From assembly GCA_947498785.1 (NCBI GenBank), contig CANMLS010000028.1:1-64000 (forward strand): a stretch of DNA of 64,000 nucleotides, written 5' to 3'. Source of the stretch: an uncultured Aquimarina sp. GTDB taxonomy: Bacteria; Bacteroidota; Bacteroidia; Flavobacteriales; Flavobacteriaceae. Shown here piece by piece: positions 54,561 through 63,702 of the stretch (the stretch's first letter is position 1; each line of letters opens with the position of its first letter). Under the pieces are notes generated by a model, which was given only the letters and a program-made list of their open reading frames with translations, was not told the DNA's origin and made no database searches. The translations under genes were made by a program, and so were the position numbers.

Positions 54561-56009
54561 TTATTCTAAAGATTCTACATTTTGATACCCAAAGAAGTTA
54601 TTCGCTTTAATCATTTCTGGAATAAGTTCTGGTAATTGATCTTCCCAACCAGGTTCTCCTTCTTGAATTTTCTGAAGAACTTCTCTTGAGAAAATGTCCA
54701 TGATAGATGGATCATAATCTGTAATATCCTGTAGTTTACCATTATATTTAAAGAATTTGTATAATTCTTTCATACGTGGATGTACTTTAAGAGTGTCACT
54801 ATCTGTAAGTTCTCCTGTTTTATGATTCTTTAATGGGTATAGGTATACTTTTAAATCTTTGAAGAATAATTTTCCAAAAGCTTCTAATATTCCACCACTT
54901 AAATGTCTATAGTATTTTTGATCAAAAATATCTACCAGATTGTTTACTCCCATAGCTAAAGCCATACGTTCCTTGGTATAATTAGAGAAATATTCAACCA
55001 TTCGATAGTATTCCCTGAAGTTTGAAATCATTACAGTTTGCCCAAGAGAACAAAGTAATCTAGCTCTAGACATAAAATCTTCTTCATCTATTTCTCCTTC
55101 TGCTCTTAGGTTAGATAAAGTAATTTCAAAAATGACTACTGTTTTATCTTTGTTCACTTTATTCTCACTCAAAAACATGTTAAGTGATTTTTTATAGATA
55201 TCCATATTAACCTTCGTTACGGGTCTAAAACTTCCACGAAGTGCCAATATGTTTTTCTTATATAAAATAGCAGCAGGTAGTATGTTATTTCCGTCGGGAC
55301 CAAACATAACCGCTTCAGTCATGCCATTCTTAACCAATTGTAAACTCATCAAACGGTTATCTACTTTTGTAAACCTAGGACCAGAAAAATTTATGGTATC
55401 AATTTCAATTTGATCTTTATCCAAATGGTCATATAGATAACGTAATAATTTTTTTGGATTATCGTATTTATAATAAGCACCATAAATCAGATTAACCCCT
55501 AATACACCAAGAGTCATTTGCTGTAATCTAGCATCATTTTCATGAAATCTAATATGTAGCGAAATTTCATTATATTCTTCATTAGGAACTGTTTGGTAAC
55601 GAATACCAACCCAGCCATGTCCTTTGTACTTTTTTGCAAAATCAATAGTCGCTACAGTATTGGCATAGCTAAAAAATAATTTGTTTGGATGTTTCTCGCG
55701 AGTAATTCTTTCTTCTATAAGTTTAACCTCATGTTTAAGCATTTTTTTTAATCTTGCTTCGGTAACATAACGTTTGTCATTTTCAATACCATAAATTGCA
55801 TCACTAAAATCTTTGTCGTATGCGCTCATTGCTTTTGCAATAGTACCCGAAGCACCACCTGCTCTAAAAAAATTTCTTGCAGTTTCCTGACCTGCACCAA
55901 TTTCAGCAAAAGTACCATAGATATTTTGATTGAGATTTATGCGTAAAGCTTTACTCTTTATTGAAGGGACAGATTCAAATTCTTTATCTCCCATTATCTT
56001 AATAGGCAT
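54561..56009 (-). CDS. Conserved cytoplasmic protein of unknown function
   Basis: The 482-aa protein has no signal peptide or transmembrane segment. The N-terminus is LRINLNQNIYGTFAEIGAGQETARNFFRAGG, with a glycine-rich GAGQETAR motif. Later segments are GASGTIAKAMSAYDKDFSDAIYG, MFGPDGNNILPAAILYKKNILALRGS and IFEITLSNLRAEGEIDEEDF. Proteins like this in flavobacteria are sometimes labelled as TonB receptors or nucleotidyltransferases, but this sequence has no barrel or plug and no clear nucleotidyl motif. I do not assign a function. Confidence 0.7.
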   Translation of the reverse strand: MPIKIMGDKEFESVPSIKSKALRINLNQNIYGTFAEIGAGQETARNFFRAGGASGTIAKAMSAYDKDFSDAIYGIENDKRYVTEARLKKMLKHEVKLIEERITREKHPNKLFFSYANTVATIDFAKKYKGHGWVGIRYQTVPNEEYNEISLHIRFHENDARLQQMTLGVLGVNLIYGAYYKYDNPKKLLRYLYDHLDKDQIEIDTINFSGPRFTKVDNRLMSLQLVKNGMTEAVMFGPDGNNILPAAILYKKNILALRGSFRPVTKVNMDIYKKSLNMFLSENKVNKDKTVVIFEITLSNLRAEGEIDEEDFMSRARLLCSLGQTVMISNFREYYRMVEYFSNYTKERMALAMGVNNLVDIFDQKYYRHLSGGILEAFGKLFFKDLKVYLYPLKNHKTGELTDSDTLKVHPRMKELYKFFKYNGKLQDITDYDPSIMDIFSREVLQKIQEGEPGWEDQLPELIPEMIKANNFFGYQNVESLE

Positions 56010-56150
56010 AGTAAAAAGGGCTTTTTTTGTTCAATGTAAAGGTACTAATACCGTAAGTATTAAAAAAACTTGAAAAGAGAATTTCTATAGTTTAAGAATG
56101 TTTAAAAAAGAATTAATAGATTCATATAATTTTTGCCAAAAAAATATAAG

Positions 56151-56158
56151 TACATTTG
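56151..56158 (+). promoter_or_regulatory. -7 element before the MBL hydrolase gene
   Basis: TACATTTG fits TAnnTTTG and lies 20 bases before ATG 56178. The nearest TTG has a short 15-bp spacer, so the match is partial. It supports 56178 rather than the track's upstream TTG. Confidence 0.4.
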
Positions 56159-56177
56159 CCATAGTTTATCAAAATCT

Positions 56178-56939
56178 ATGGAAGTAATTTTTCTTGGCAC
56201 TGGGACCTCGCAGGGAATTCCGATTATAGGAAGTGATCACCCTGTTTGTCTAAGTGATGATTCTAGAGATAAACGACTTCGGGTTTCTGTACTTGTCTCA
56301 TGGGATAAATATAATTATGTAATTGATTGCGGACCAGATTTTAGACAACAAATGTTATCTAATCAAGTTTCAAGAATTGATGGTGTTGTTTTTACTCATG
56401 AACATGCTGATCATACAATGGGATTGGATGATATACGCCCTTTTTTTTTTAGACAAGGAGACGTTCCAATATATGCTCATAAAAGGGTAATGGAGGCATT
56501 GAAAATAAGATTTGGATATATTTTTGCTTCAGAAAATAAATATCCAGGAGCGCCAAGTGTTATAGAAAATGAATTAGATAACACTCCTTTTCTATTAGGT
56601 AATCTAGATGTTGTTCCTATTAATACATTTCATAATAGATTACAGGTTTTTGGATTTCGATTTAAAGATTTTGCATATCTAACAGATGTAAAGACAGTAG
56701 AAGAAATAGAAAGAGTAAAGTTAAGGGGCGTTAAAGTACTAGTTGTTAATGCACTCAGAATTGAGCCTCACCATTCTCATTTTAATTTAGAAGAAGCGTT
56801 AGAGTTTATAGAAGATATTCAGCCAGAACGAGCATATCTAACTCATATTAGTCATATGTTAGGGTTTCATGCAGAAGTAGAGAAACTATTACCTAAGAAT
56901 GTATATATAGCATACGATAACTTAAAAATAACTATCTAA
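56178..56939 (+). CDS. MBL-fold metallohydrolase, PhnP-like
   Basis: The 253-aa enzyme starts MEVIFLGTGTSQGIPIIGSDHPVC; the track start adds 15 residues. The zinc motif is FTHEHADHTMGLDDI (HxHxDH), with VIDCGPDFRQQML and the later INTFHNR, YLTDVKT and HISHML supplying further ligands. PhnP-type enzymes hydrolyse cyclic phosphodiesters. No phosphonate genes are nearby, so a general cyclic nucleotide or RNA-processing phosphodiesterase role is equally possible. The next gene starts 3 bases after its stop, an operon pair. Confidence 0.88.
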   Translation: MEVIFLGTGTSQGIPIIGSDHPVCLSDDSRDKRLRVSVLVSWDKYNYVIDCGPDFRQQMLSNQVSRIDGVVFTHEHADHTMGLDDIRPFFFRQGDVPIYAHKRVMEALKIRFGYIFASENKYPGAPSVIENELDNTPFLLGNLDVVPINTFHNRLQVFGFRFKDFAYLTDVKTVEEIERVKLRGVKVLVVNALRIEPHHSHFNLEEALEFIEDIQPERAYLTHISHMLGFHAEVEKLLPKNVYIAYDNLKITI

Positions 56940-56942
56940 AAC

Positions 56943-57440
56943 ATGAAGAGTAAGATTTTTTTATATCTATTTATTTTTGCATCATTATTTATCCTTTTTC
57001 AATTTATGAATGCTAAAAAGGCAAAAGAATCCTATGATACAAAAATTGTTAACCTGAAAGCTAAGATTACAGAAAAAGAAGTAGCTTTTGATTCACTTTT
57101 AGATGTTAATTTGGATTTGACTTATTTTTCATTAGAAAGTAATGAAGATGCCGCTGCTTATTTTGAAGAAATGGGTTATGATGCCAATAAATTGGCTTTA
57201 ACTATTGGGGATCAAATTATTAGTCAAAATAAAGCAGGAGAAGATAATCCTATAATCCCATTTGTAGGAATGGAAGGGAATATGAGTATTAACAAAGTAA
57301 GGCTTCTTAATCATAAATGGATTATAGCTGATTTTACTGATGGTGTATATTGGGGAGAGCTTTTTATTACCTATGAAGTTAGAAAGGATGGAGTTGTGGA
57401 TTTTGAAGTAGAAAAATCATTTTTATACCCAAAAAATTAA
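56943..57440 (+). CDS. Membrane-anchored protein of unknown function
   Basis: The 165-aa protein has an N-terminal transmembrane anchor (IFLYLFIFASLFILFQFM), a short coiled-coil-like segment (KAKESYDTKIVNLKAKITEKEVAFD) and a soluble domain ending GVYWGELFITYEVRKDGVVDFE. It starts 3 bases after the MBL hydrolase stop, so the two are almost certainly co-transcribed. The domain (about 60-165) is beta-rich. I do not recognise the family. Confidence 0.7.
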   Translation: MKSKIFLYLFIFASLFILFQFMNAKKAKESYDTKIVNLKAKITEKEVAFDSLLDVNLDLTYFSLESNEDAAAYFEEMGYDANKLALTIGDQIISQNKAGEDNPIIPFVGMEGNMSINKVRLLNHKWIIADFTDGVYWGELFITYEVRKDGVVDFEVEKSFLYPKN

Positions 57441-57458
57441 TTCAAGTAGAGTAAAAAT

Positions 57459-57493
57459 AAAAAAACTACCTGAAAACATCAGGTAGTTTTTTT
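57459..57493. terminator. Bidirectional terminator
   Basis: AAAAAACTACCTGA-AAACA-TCAGGTAGTTTTTTT lies between the membrane-anchored protein gene and the convergent T9SS gene, with T-tracts on both strands. Confidence 0.88.
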
Positions 57494-57541
57494 GTTGGTT
57501 TATTTGTAATGTATGGTGTGAAGTTGGTTAAAGTATGCTGT

Positions 57542-60412
57542 TTATTTTTTTAATAATTTCTTTTTAGTGAGTTTTCCGTTGACATCGATTATAGCAATAT
57601 AAGTCCCTTGTGAAACTAAAGATCCATTATCTGATGAACCATCCCAGATATAACTAAAGCTTCCATTATTTTCCAGACCATCAACTAATTTTCGGATTAG
57701 ATTACCTTGTATATCATAAATAGTAATAGATAATACTTTATTCTTATTGTTATCTGTTGTGTGTGAAAAAGTAACTTGCTCCTTAAATGTATTGGGATAA
57801 ATTTTAATGTTTTCTGAAATGTGAATGATATCTTCTTTTTCCGTTTTTATTTTATTCCATGACCTTCCTAGAGGTTGATCAAGCCATAAAAGAATAAATT
57901 CATTATCATCAGGTAATCCAGTGCCTACATGTCGACCAATACTAAATGGATAATTATTATCATTCAGTACTCCAATCAAAAAAGGATTAAATGCTACAAC
58001 ACTTTCTATGGTTACAAAAGGAAAGGCGAAGTTTTTTCCTATGCCAATATCTCCATTCAATCCAGGTTCAGAAATTCCGAAGATATCTTTAATATTAAGC
58101 AAGTCTACATTTTGTCTTTTTTCTACTAATTCTTTATTTTTATCTAAATGGATTTCATAGATAGCTTTAAATCCATTTAGATCTCCCTGAGAGCCGTCGC
58201 GTTCAATAATTAAACCTCTATTGCGGTTAAACATAATAAAATCTCCTATTGCACTAGCTTTTTGATTTAAGGGATACTCAAATTTTTTGCCTGTGTATGA
58301 TTTACTTTCTAAATCAAATTCATGGATAAGTAAATTGCTATTATCCGCTCCTTGTAAAGGTTTTTCTAATAGTGGAAGTAATGTTTTTTTATCGGTTGTT
58401 AATGCCATTCCTTCAAAACCACCACTACCTTTTACACGGAAAGGCGTATCTTGTTTTGTATCGCGATAAGGCCAATATAGACCAGCTAACCACGGAGTAT
58501 TTTGTCCATTTTGATCTTGTAAATTTGTACCATCTCCAGAATCTCCAACTTTTGGAAAATCACCGAATAAACATACAGTTCGTATCTCTGGATACTGTTT
58601 TTGAGTAATTAGTAGTGTTCTAAAATCGAAACTTTGTATATCTGCACGATCAGTAAGGTTATTTTTTACAATAACATCTGCTACAGCTTTGGTAAAGGTT
58701 TCAGCATCATATGTTCTATCAGCAAAAACGTCTCCACGATCATCTTTGTCTGTTCTAGGATTAATTTTGGTTTCAATATTAAAACGAACCTTGGATGCAT
58801 TCTTCCAACGTTTCATTGCTTCGGGATCTGATGATCCAGGTCCGTTTTTATAATATTCAATATAAAAGTTAACAAAATCAAATAACTGTTGTAAAGATGG
58901 CATAATATAAGGATCAATAAATCCTTTTTGATTTGAAAAAGCAACTGCAACGGGTGATAATGTAAGATCATTAGTTTGTGCTGGTCTCCCGTTTAAAATT
59001 TTATCAGCAATAAAAGTTGTTTGAATTTCATTTAATGAAAGGTTTTTTACTAATACCTCATCATTAAATTCATATAGTGTACCATCAACTTTACGAGTTT
59101 TTGCAGCTTCAATATGTGGATCGTGATCCAAAATAGGAATTCCGTCTAGAGTAATTCCGCAATCAGTTTCAAGAGTAGGCATTAGAAAATCTAAAGCGGC
59201 TTCCATTGCTGGTAATGTATTCTCAGGGCGTAGATTTCGAGAACCTCTGTGTCCCTGTGCATCAAAAAGTTTTACATCAATTAGCCCATCTGTATCTATA
59301 TAATCAGGTTGGCCATCTTTGTTTTTATCAAAGTTTTGTACTGCTTCTAATAATATATCAGGACGATCAGAAATGATTCCTTGTACACCTTGATCTAGAA
59401 GAAGCATCATATTCTCGATGTCATTTACAGTATATACTACTACTTGATGTCCTGCTTGATTTAAAGAAGAAACATTAAATAATTCACTAGAAGCCTGGTT
59501 AAGACCCATAGGAGGATTCTCTCTGCTATCTACAGATGTATTAGAGTTTTGATCATCTAACATAACAAACCAAGGAGACATTACCGGTGACTTACTTCCG
59601 TTTGCTTTTGCATGCGATCTCATTGCGTTCATCACGCGAAGCGCACTAAATTCTTCACTATATGGATTTTGTGGCGCACGAAGTTCTTTTCCAAGGTTAT
59701 CAAAATCAGGAAGAGAAAATGGAGGATCGATTAATATTCCATTTTTATCAAAGTGTAGTAAAAAAGGCCCAAATTCGTCACCTATCCAATAATCTCCATT
59801 AGCAGTTCTTTGTATAGATTCTATGTCAAAATCAGCACCAGTAAGAATTCTGGAATCACTAAAATGATTAGTTATGGCAAAAGGTATCAAATGATTAGGG
59901 TCGCGCAATTCGATAAAGTCTAATACGTCAATTTTACCATCATTATGTGTAATAATACTTTTAAATTTTGGTCTTATTCTGTATAAACGTAGGTTATAAT
60001 CAGCTGAGTTTTCGATACTACCAAAACCGTTATCGGATAATGCAGTAAAGGTTCGATCAAAATTATTTAGGATAGCAGAAAATCCTTGTATAGGTTGTTT
60101 GTTCAAAAAAGGAACTGGTTGTTGATTGATTAATCCTTGTTTGAGATATTGTCCTGAGGTAGGGCCTTTGGAGAAACTGGCAGCAGGCAAAACTGCTCTT
60201 GAAATTAAGATATCTCCAAAGTTAGTAAAGGACTTACCAGTTCCTTTTGGAATCATTTTCTTGTTATAAACATTATCAGTAGGAATCTCGAATTGATATT
60301 GTTCTGTAGTTTCTTTAATTGAGTTTTGGGCTTGTAATGATGATACGATACATATGATACTTAATAGTGTATAGTATGTCATTTTTGAAATGATTTGATA
60401 ATGACGTTTCAT
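57542..60412 (-). CDS. T9SS-exported phytase-like esterase / glycerophosphodiesterase multidomain protein
   Basis: The 956-aa protein has a signal peptide (to about residue 29). Residues 70-230 match the first part of an esterase-like phytase domain (IQGFSAILNNFDRTFTALSDNGFG, YWIGDEFGPFLLHFD). Residues 320-355 look like a GDPD C-terminal end (VVVYTVNDIENMMLLLDQG, IISDRPD). A full GDPD domain begins at about 387 (GHRGSRNLRPENT, ETDCGITLDGIPILDHD) and runs to about 620. The esterase part resumes at about 660-850 (GFEGMALTTDKKTLLP). The C-terminus (865-956) is a T9SS sorting domain (IYPNTFKEQVTF). It probably releases phosphate from phosphodiesters outside the cell. Confidence 0.85.
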   Translation of the reverse strand: MKRHYQIISKMTYYTLLSIICIVSSLQAQNSIKETTEQYQFEIPTDNVYNKKMIPKGTGKSFTNFGDILISRAVLPAASFSKGPTSGQYLKQGLINQQPVPFLNKQPIQGFSAILNNFDRTFTALSDNGFGSIENSADYNLRLYRIRPKFKSIITHNDGKIDVLDFIELRDPNHLIPFAITNHFSDSRILTGADFDIESIQRTANGDYWIGDEFGPFLLHFDKNGILIDPPFSLPDFDNLGKELRAPQNPYSEEFSALRVMNAMRSHAKANGSKSPVMSPWFVMLDDQNSNTSVDSRENPPMGLNQASSELFNVSSLNQAGHQVVVYTVNDIENMMLLLDQGVQGIISDRPDILLEAVQNFDKNKDGQPDYIDTDGLIDVKLFDAQGHRGSRNLRPENTLPAMEAALDFLMPTLETDCGITLDGIPILDHDPHIEAAKTRKVDGTLYEFNDEVLVKNLSLNEIQTTFIADKILNGRPAQTNDLTLSPVAVAFSNQKGFIDPYIMPSLQQLFDFVNFYIEYYKNGPGSSDPEAMKRWKNASKVRFNIETKINPRTDKDDRGDVFADRTYDAETFTKAVADVIVKNNLTDRADIQSFDFRTLLITQKQYPEIRTVCLFGDFPKVGDSGDGTNLQDQNGQNTPWLAGLYWPYRDTKQDTPFRVKGSGGFEGMALTTDKKTLLPLLEKPLQGADNSNLLIHEFDLESKSYTGKKFEYPLNQKASAIGDFIMFNRNRGLIIERDGSQGDLNGFKAIYEIHLDKNKELVEKRQNVDLLNIKDIFGISEPGLNGDIGIGKNFAFPFVTIESVVAFNPFLIGVLNDNNYPFSIGRHVGTGLPDDNEFILLWLDQPLGRSWNKIKTEKEDIIHISENIKIYPNTFKEQVTFSHTTDNNKNKVLSITIYDIQGNLIRKLVDGLENNGSFSYIWDGSSDNGSLVSQGTYIAIIDVNGKLTKKKLLKK

Positions 60413-60687
60413 GATGTGTTTTACATTTAATATTAGCTTGGTTATTGACTGTATAAAATTACGCGCTGTATATTACCAAATCGTTTATCTTCTTTAAACA
60501 AATGTTTAGGATAAGGTTAGCTGTTTTATGATTGTGTAATACCAAAAATGAATGTGAAGTCAGGAATTTTTACTATAACGTTGTAGTAGTATATTGTGAT
60601 TCTTGCTGCATAAATTAAATTTTAATGAAAATTTAATAATTCTCAATTGACAAGAGATACTATAAGAATATTTTAAAGGGATTAAAT

Positions 60688-60695
60688 TATATTTG
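60688..60695 (+). promoter_or_regulatory. -7 element of the GH31 gene
   Basis: TATATTTG matches TAnnTTTG 23 bases before the GH31 ATG. No TTG lies at standard spacing, so only a partial promoter is supported. Confidence 0.4.
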
Positions 60696-60718
60696 GTTTA
60701 ATCTTATTAGGAAAGTAT

Positions 60719-63127
60719 ATGTCTAAGATAAATATCAAGTTTCTTTGTGCTGTATTATGTATAATAGTTGTAATAACTATTGTTTCCTGTAAAAAGAAAT
60801 ATGAAGGATCTTATCGGGGCTATAAAAGAGAGAATGAATATATAGAAGTTTTCAAAAAAGATGGAAAATATAGGTTTAAAATCTATTCTGATAAAATTAT
60901 AGAAACCTCTTTTATTCCTGAAGGAGAAACCTTCGATTCTGAGTCTCATGCAGTAATTTTAAAACCCAGACAGACCAAAACAACTATTCATGATAATGAT
61001 AGTATGTTGACTATTAATACAAACGGTATTGATATTCATATAATCAAAGAACCATTTCATATTTCATATACCTATAAAGGAAAAGAATTAATATCAGAAA
61101 AAGAAGGATATGTAAAAACAGATTCTTTAGAAATATTAAACTTTAATTTGGATAAAGGTGAAGTGATTTATGGAGCAGGATCAAGGGTTGTTGGAATGAA
61201 TAGGAGAGGTAAGAGGCTTCAATTATACAATAAAGCTCATTATGGATATGAAACCCACTCAGAATTGATGAATTTTACAATGCCTTTGGTGTTTTCATCT
61301 AAGATGTACGCCGTACACTTTGATAATGCACCTATTGGGTTTTTGGATATTGATAGTAAAAAGGATAATACACTTGGCTATGAGACTATAAGTGGCCGAA
61401 AAACGTATCAGGTAATTGCAGGAGATGATTGGAAAGATTTAATGTATGAATATACAGAACTTACAGGTAAACAACCTTTACCTCCAAGATGGGCTTTTGG
61501 AAATTTTGCCAGTCGTTTTGGATATCATTCTGAAAGAGAAACTCGTGAGACCGTAGAGAAATTTGCAAAAGATAGCATTCCTTTAGATGCAGTAATTTTA
61601 GATATTTATTGGTTTGGAAAAGATATTAAAGGACATATGGGAAATCTTGAGTTTTTAAAAGATTCATTTCCAAATCCAAAACAAATGATTAATGATTTTT
61701 CGGTTAATGGCGTTAAAACGGTTCTTATTACAGAGCCGTTCGTATTAACATCTTCTAAGAAATGGGATGAAGCAGTTTCAAAAGGAGTTTTAGGGACTGA
61801 TATAGAAGGGAAACCCTTTACATATGATTTTTACTTTGGTACTACAGGAATTATTGATATTTATAACCCCAAAGGAAAAGAATGGTTTTGGAATGTATAT
61901 AAAGAGCATATTAAAAATTTTGGTGTTGCAGGCTGGTGGGGGGATCTAGGAGAACCCGAGGTACATCCTTCAGATTTACAGCACGCTACAGGAAGTGCAG
62001 ACGAAATTCATAATATATATGGCCATGATTGGGCACGAATAATACAGGAAGGTTATCAGAAAGATTTTCCAGATCAACGTCCATTCATATTAATGCGTTC
62101 AGGATATTCAGGATCACAACGTTTTGGCATGATTCCATGGTCTGGTGATGTGAATAGAAGTTGGGGAGGATTACAATCACAAACAGAAATTGCGCTTCAG
62201 ATGGGAATGCAAGGTATGGGATATATGCATTCTGATTTAGGAGGATTTGCTGGCGGAGAAGCTTTTGATACTGAGTTATACACACGTTGGTTGCAATATG
62301 GGGTATTTCAACCTATATTCAGGCCTCATGCACAAGAACATATAGCACCAGAGCCAGTTTTTCATGATGAAAAAACAAAAACATTAGCCAAGAAAAGTAT
62401 TGAACTTAGATATAGTTTGCTACCTTATAATTATACGATTGCTTTTAATAATAATCAAACGGGAATACCTTTAATGCGTCCCCTGTTCTTTGAAAATTCT
62501 GATAATAAAGAACTGTTAGAAATAAGTTTTACGTATTTATGGGGAGATGATTTTCTAGTATCTCCAATTATGAAACCAGGAATAGTATCTATGGATGTTC
62601 CTTTTCCAAAGGGGGTACATTGGTATGATTTTTTTACAGGAGAAAAGTATGAAGGAGGAGGGTATAAAACCGTTAATGTTGTAAAAGATCATATTCCTGT
62701 ATTTGTAAAAGGAGGAGCTTTTATTCCAATGATAGCACCAATTTTAACTACAGATAAATATTCTACCAAAAATTTAGTACTACATTTTTACTATGATAAT
62801 ATGGTCAAGAAGAGTATGGGAACATTATACGATGATGATGGTAAAACACCTATGGCTTTTGAAAATGGAAAATATGAAATTTTAAAATTTGATAGTAAAA
62901 CATCTTTAAGGGAGCTATCTATTTATCTATCTGCAAAAAAAGGAGCAAATTATGCATCAAGTGATCGAAACATTTCTTTAGTTATACATAATATTAATGC
63001 AAAGCCAAAATCAATTGAAATAGATGATAAATCAACACCTTTTCATTGGAGCGAAAAAGATAAAACATTAAAGTTATCTTTTAGCTGGAATTCTTCTAAA
63101 ACTAAAGAGATGAATATTTCATTATAA
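60719..63127 (+). CDS. GH31 alpha-glucosidase-type lipoprotein
   Basis: The 802-aa protein has a lipoprotein signal (FLCAVLCIIVVITIVSC) and is probably anchored in the outer membrane or periplasm. GH31 regions include RWAFGNFASRFGYHSERET, the nucleophile Asp409 in GWWGDLGEPE and the acid/base Asp477 in MIPWSGDVNRSWGGL. The FRPHAQEH segment follows. A beta-sandwich closes the protein. The enzyme releases alpha-linked glucose or xylose from oligosaccharides; which one is not clear from motifs. No SusC/SusD pair is adjacent, so it is not in a classical polysaccharide-utilisation locus within the window. Confidence 0.92.
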   Translation: MSKINIKFLCAVLCIIVVITIVSCKKKYEGSYRGYKRENEYIEVFKKDGKYRFKIYSDKIIETSFIPEGETFDSESHAVILKPRQTKTTIHDNDSMLTINTNGIDIHIIKEPFHISYTYKGKELISEKEGYVKTDSLEILNFNLDKGEVIYGAGSRVVGMNRRGKRLQLYNKAHYGYETHSELMNFTMPLVFSSKMYAVHFDNAPIGFLDIDSKKDNTLGYETISGRKTYQVIAGDDWKDLMYEYTELTGKQPLPPRWAFGNFASRFGYHSERETRETVEKFAKDSIPLDAVILDIYWFGKDIKGHMGNLEFLKDSFPNPKQMINDFSVNGVKTVLITEPFVLTSSKKWDEAVSKGVLGTDIEGKPFTYDFYFGTTGIIDIYNPKGKEWFWNVYKEHIKNFGVAGWWGDLGEPEVHPSDLQHATGSADEIHNIYGHDWARIIQEGYQKDFPDQRPFILMRSGYSGSQRFGMIPWSGDVNRSWGGLQSQTEIALQMGMQGMGYMHSDLGGFAGGEAFDTELYTRWLQYGVFQPIFRPHAQEHIAPEPVFHDEKTKTLAKKSIELRYSLLPYNYTIAFNNNQTGIPLMRPLFFENSDNKELLEISFTYLWGDDFLVSPIMKPGIVSMDVPFPKGVHWYDFFTGEKYEGGGYKTVNVVKDHIPVFVKGGAFIPMIAPILTTDKYSTKNLVLHFYYDNMVKKSMGTLYDDDGKTPMAFENGKYEILKFDSKTSLRELSIYLSAKKGANYASSDRNISLVIHNINAKPKSIEIDDKSTPFHWSEKDKTLKLSFSWNSSKTKEMNISL

Positions 63128-63285
63128 TACTGCTGTATTTCTGGACGCTAAAATTTATCAGTTTTTTTATGAATAATATTTTATAAGGTTTGTTTTCTTA
63201 AGGAAGATATAAAATTTATTTGGTTTTATATATATATAGTATATTAAGGAGCTCAATCAGCTTAGTAATTTATTATATAACACAA

Positions 63286-63681
63286 ATGAAATTAAAGAAT
63301 ATACTCTTTTTGCTTATTGCCCTATACCTAATGGGGTGTAAATCTAATAATATATTATGGTTAAATGGTCAATGGGAAGGTGTTGGATGTCAATTAGATT
63401 TTGACGAAGCTCATACTTGGTCAATTAATTTAAATATCAATTCTGATAAAAGAGTATTCAATATTGAATACCCTAGCCTTAAATGCAATGGAAATTGGAA
63501 GTTAATCGAATTTTCTGATGGTCGTGCTATTTTTTCTGAATTAATAATAGAAAACACTAATGCCTGTATAGAAAAAGGAAAAGTGATACTTACAAAAGTA
63601 GATGAAAACCATATTAGTTTTAGTTATTATGTACTGAATGATAATGAAGTAGTAGCTTTTTCTACATTAAGAAGAAAATAA
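63286..63681 (+). CDS. Small lipoprotein of unknown function
   Basis: The protein is 131 aa from ATG 63286. The track start is a TTG 22 codons upstream, which would bury the lipobox. MKLKNILFLLIALYLMGCKS is a lipoprotein signal. The mature part is a beta-rich domain (WLNGQWEGVGCQLDFDEAHTWSINLNI, ISFSYYVLNDNEVVAFSTLRRK) like a small lipocalin-type or DUF fold. No family recognised. It is followed at 21 bases by the DUF1801 gene. Confidence 0.75.
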   Translation: MKLKNILFLLIALYLMGCKSNNILWLNGQWEGVGCQLDFDEAHTWSINLNINSDKRVFNIEYPSLKCNGNWKLIEFSDGRAIFSELIIENTNACIEKGKVILTKVDENHISFSYYVLNDNEVVAFSTLRRK

Positions 63682-63702
63682 AATGAGTACAAACAAAGAG
63701 CC

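Noticed and set aside
54561-56009. TonB-dependent receptor label for the 482-aa protein
   Set aside because: It has no signal peptide, plug motif or aromatic C-terminal strand; a cytoplasmic protein is more likely.
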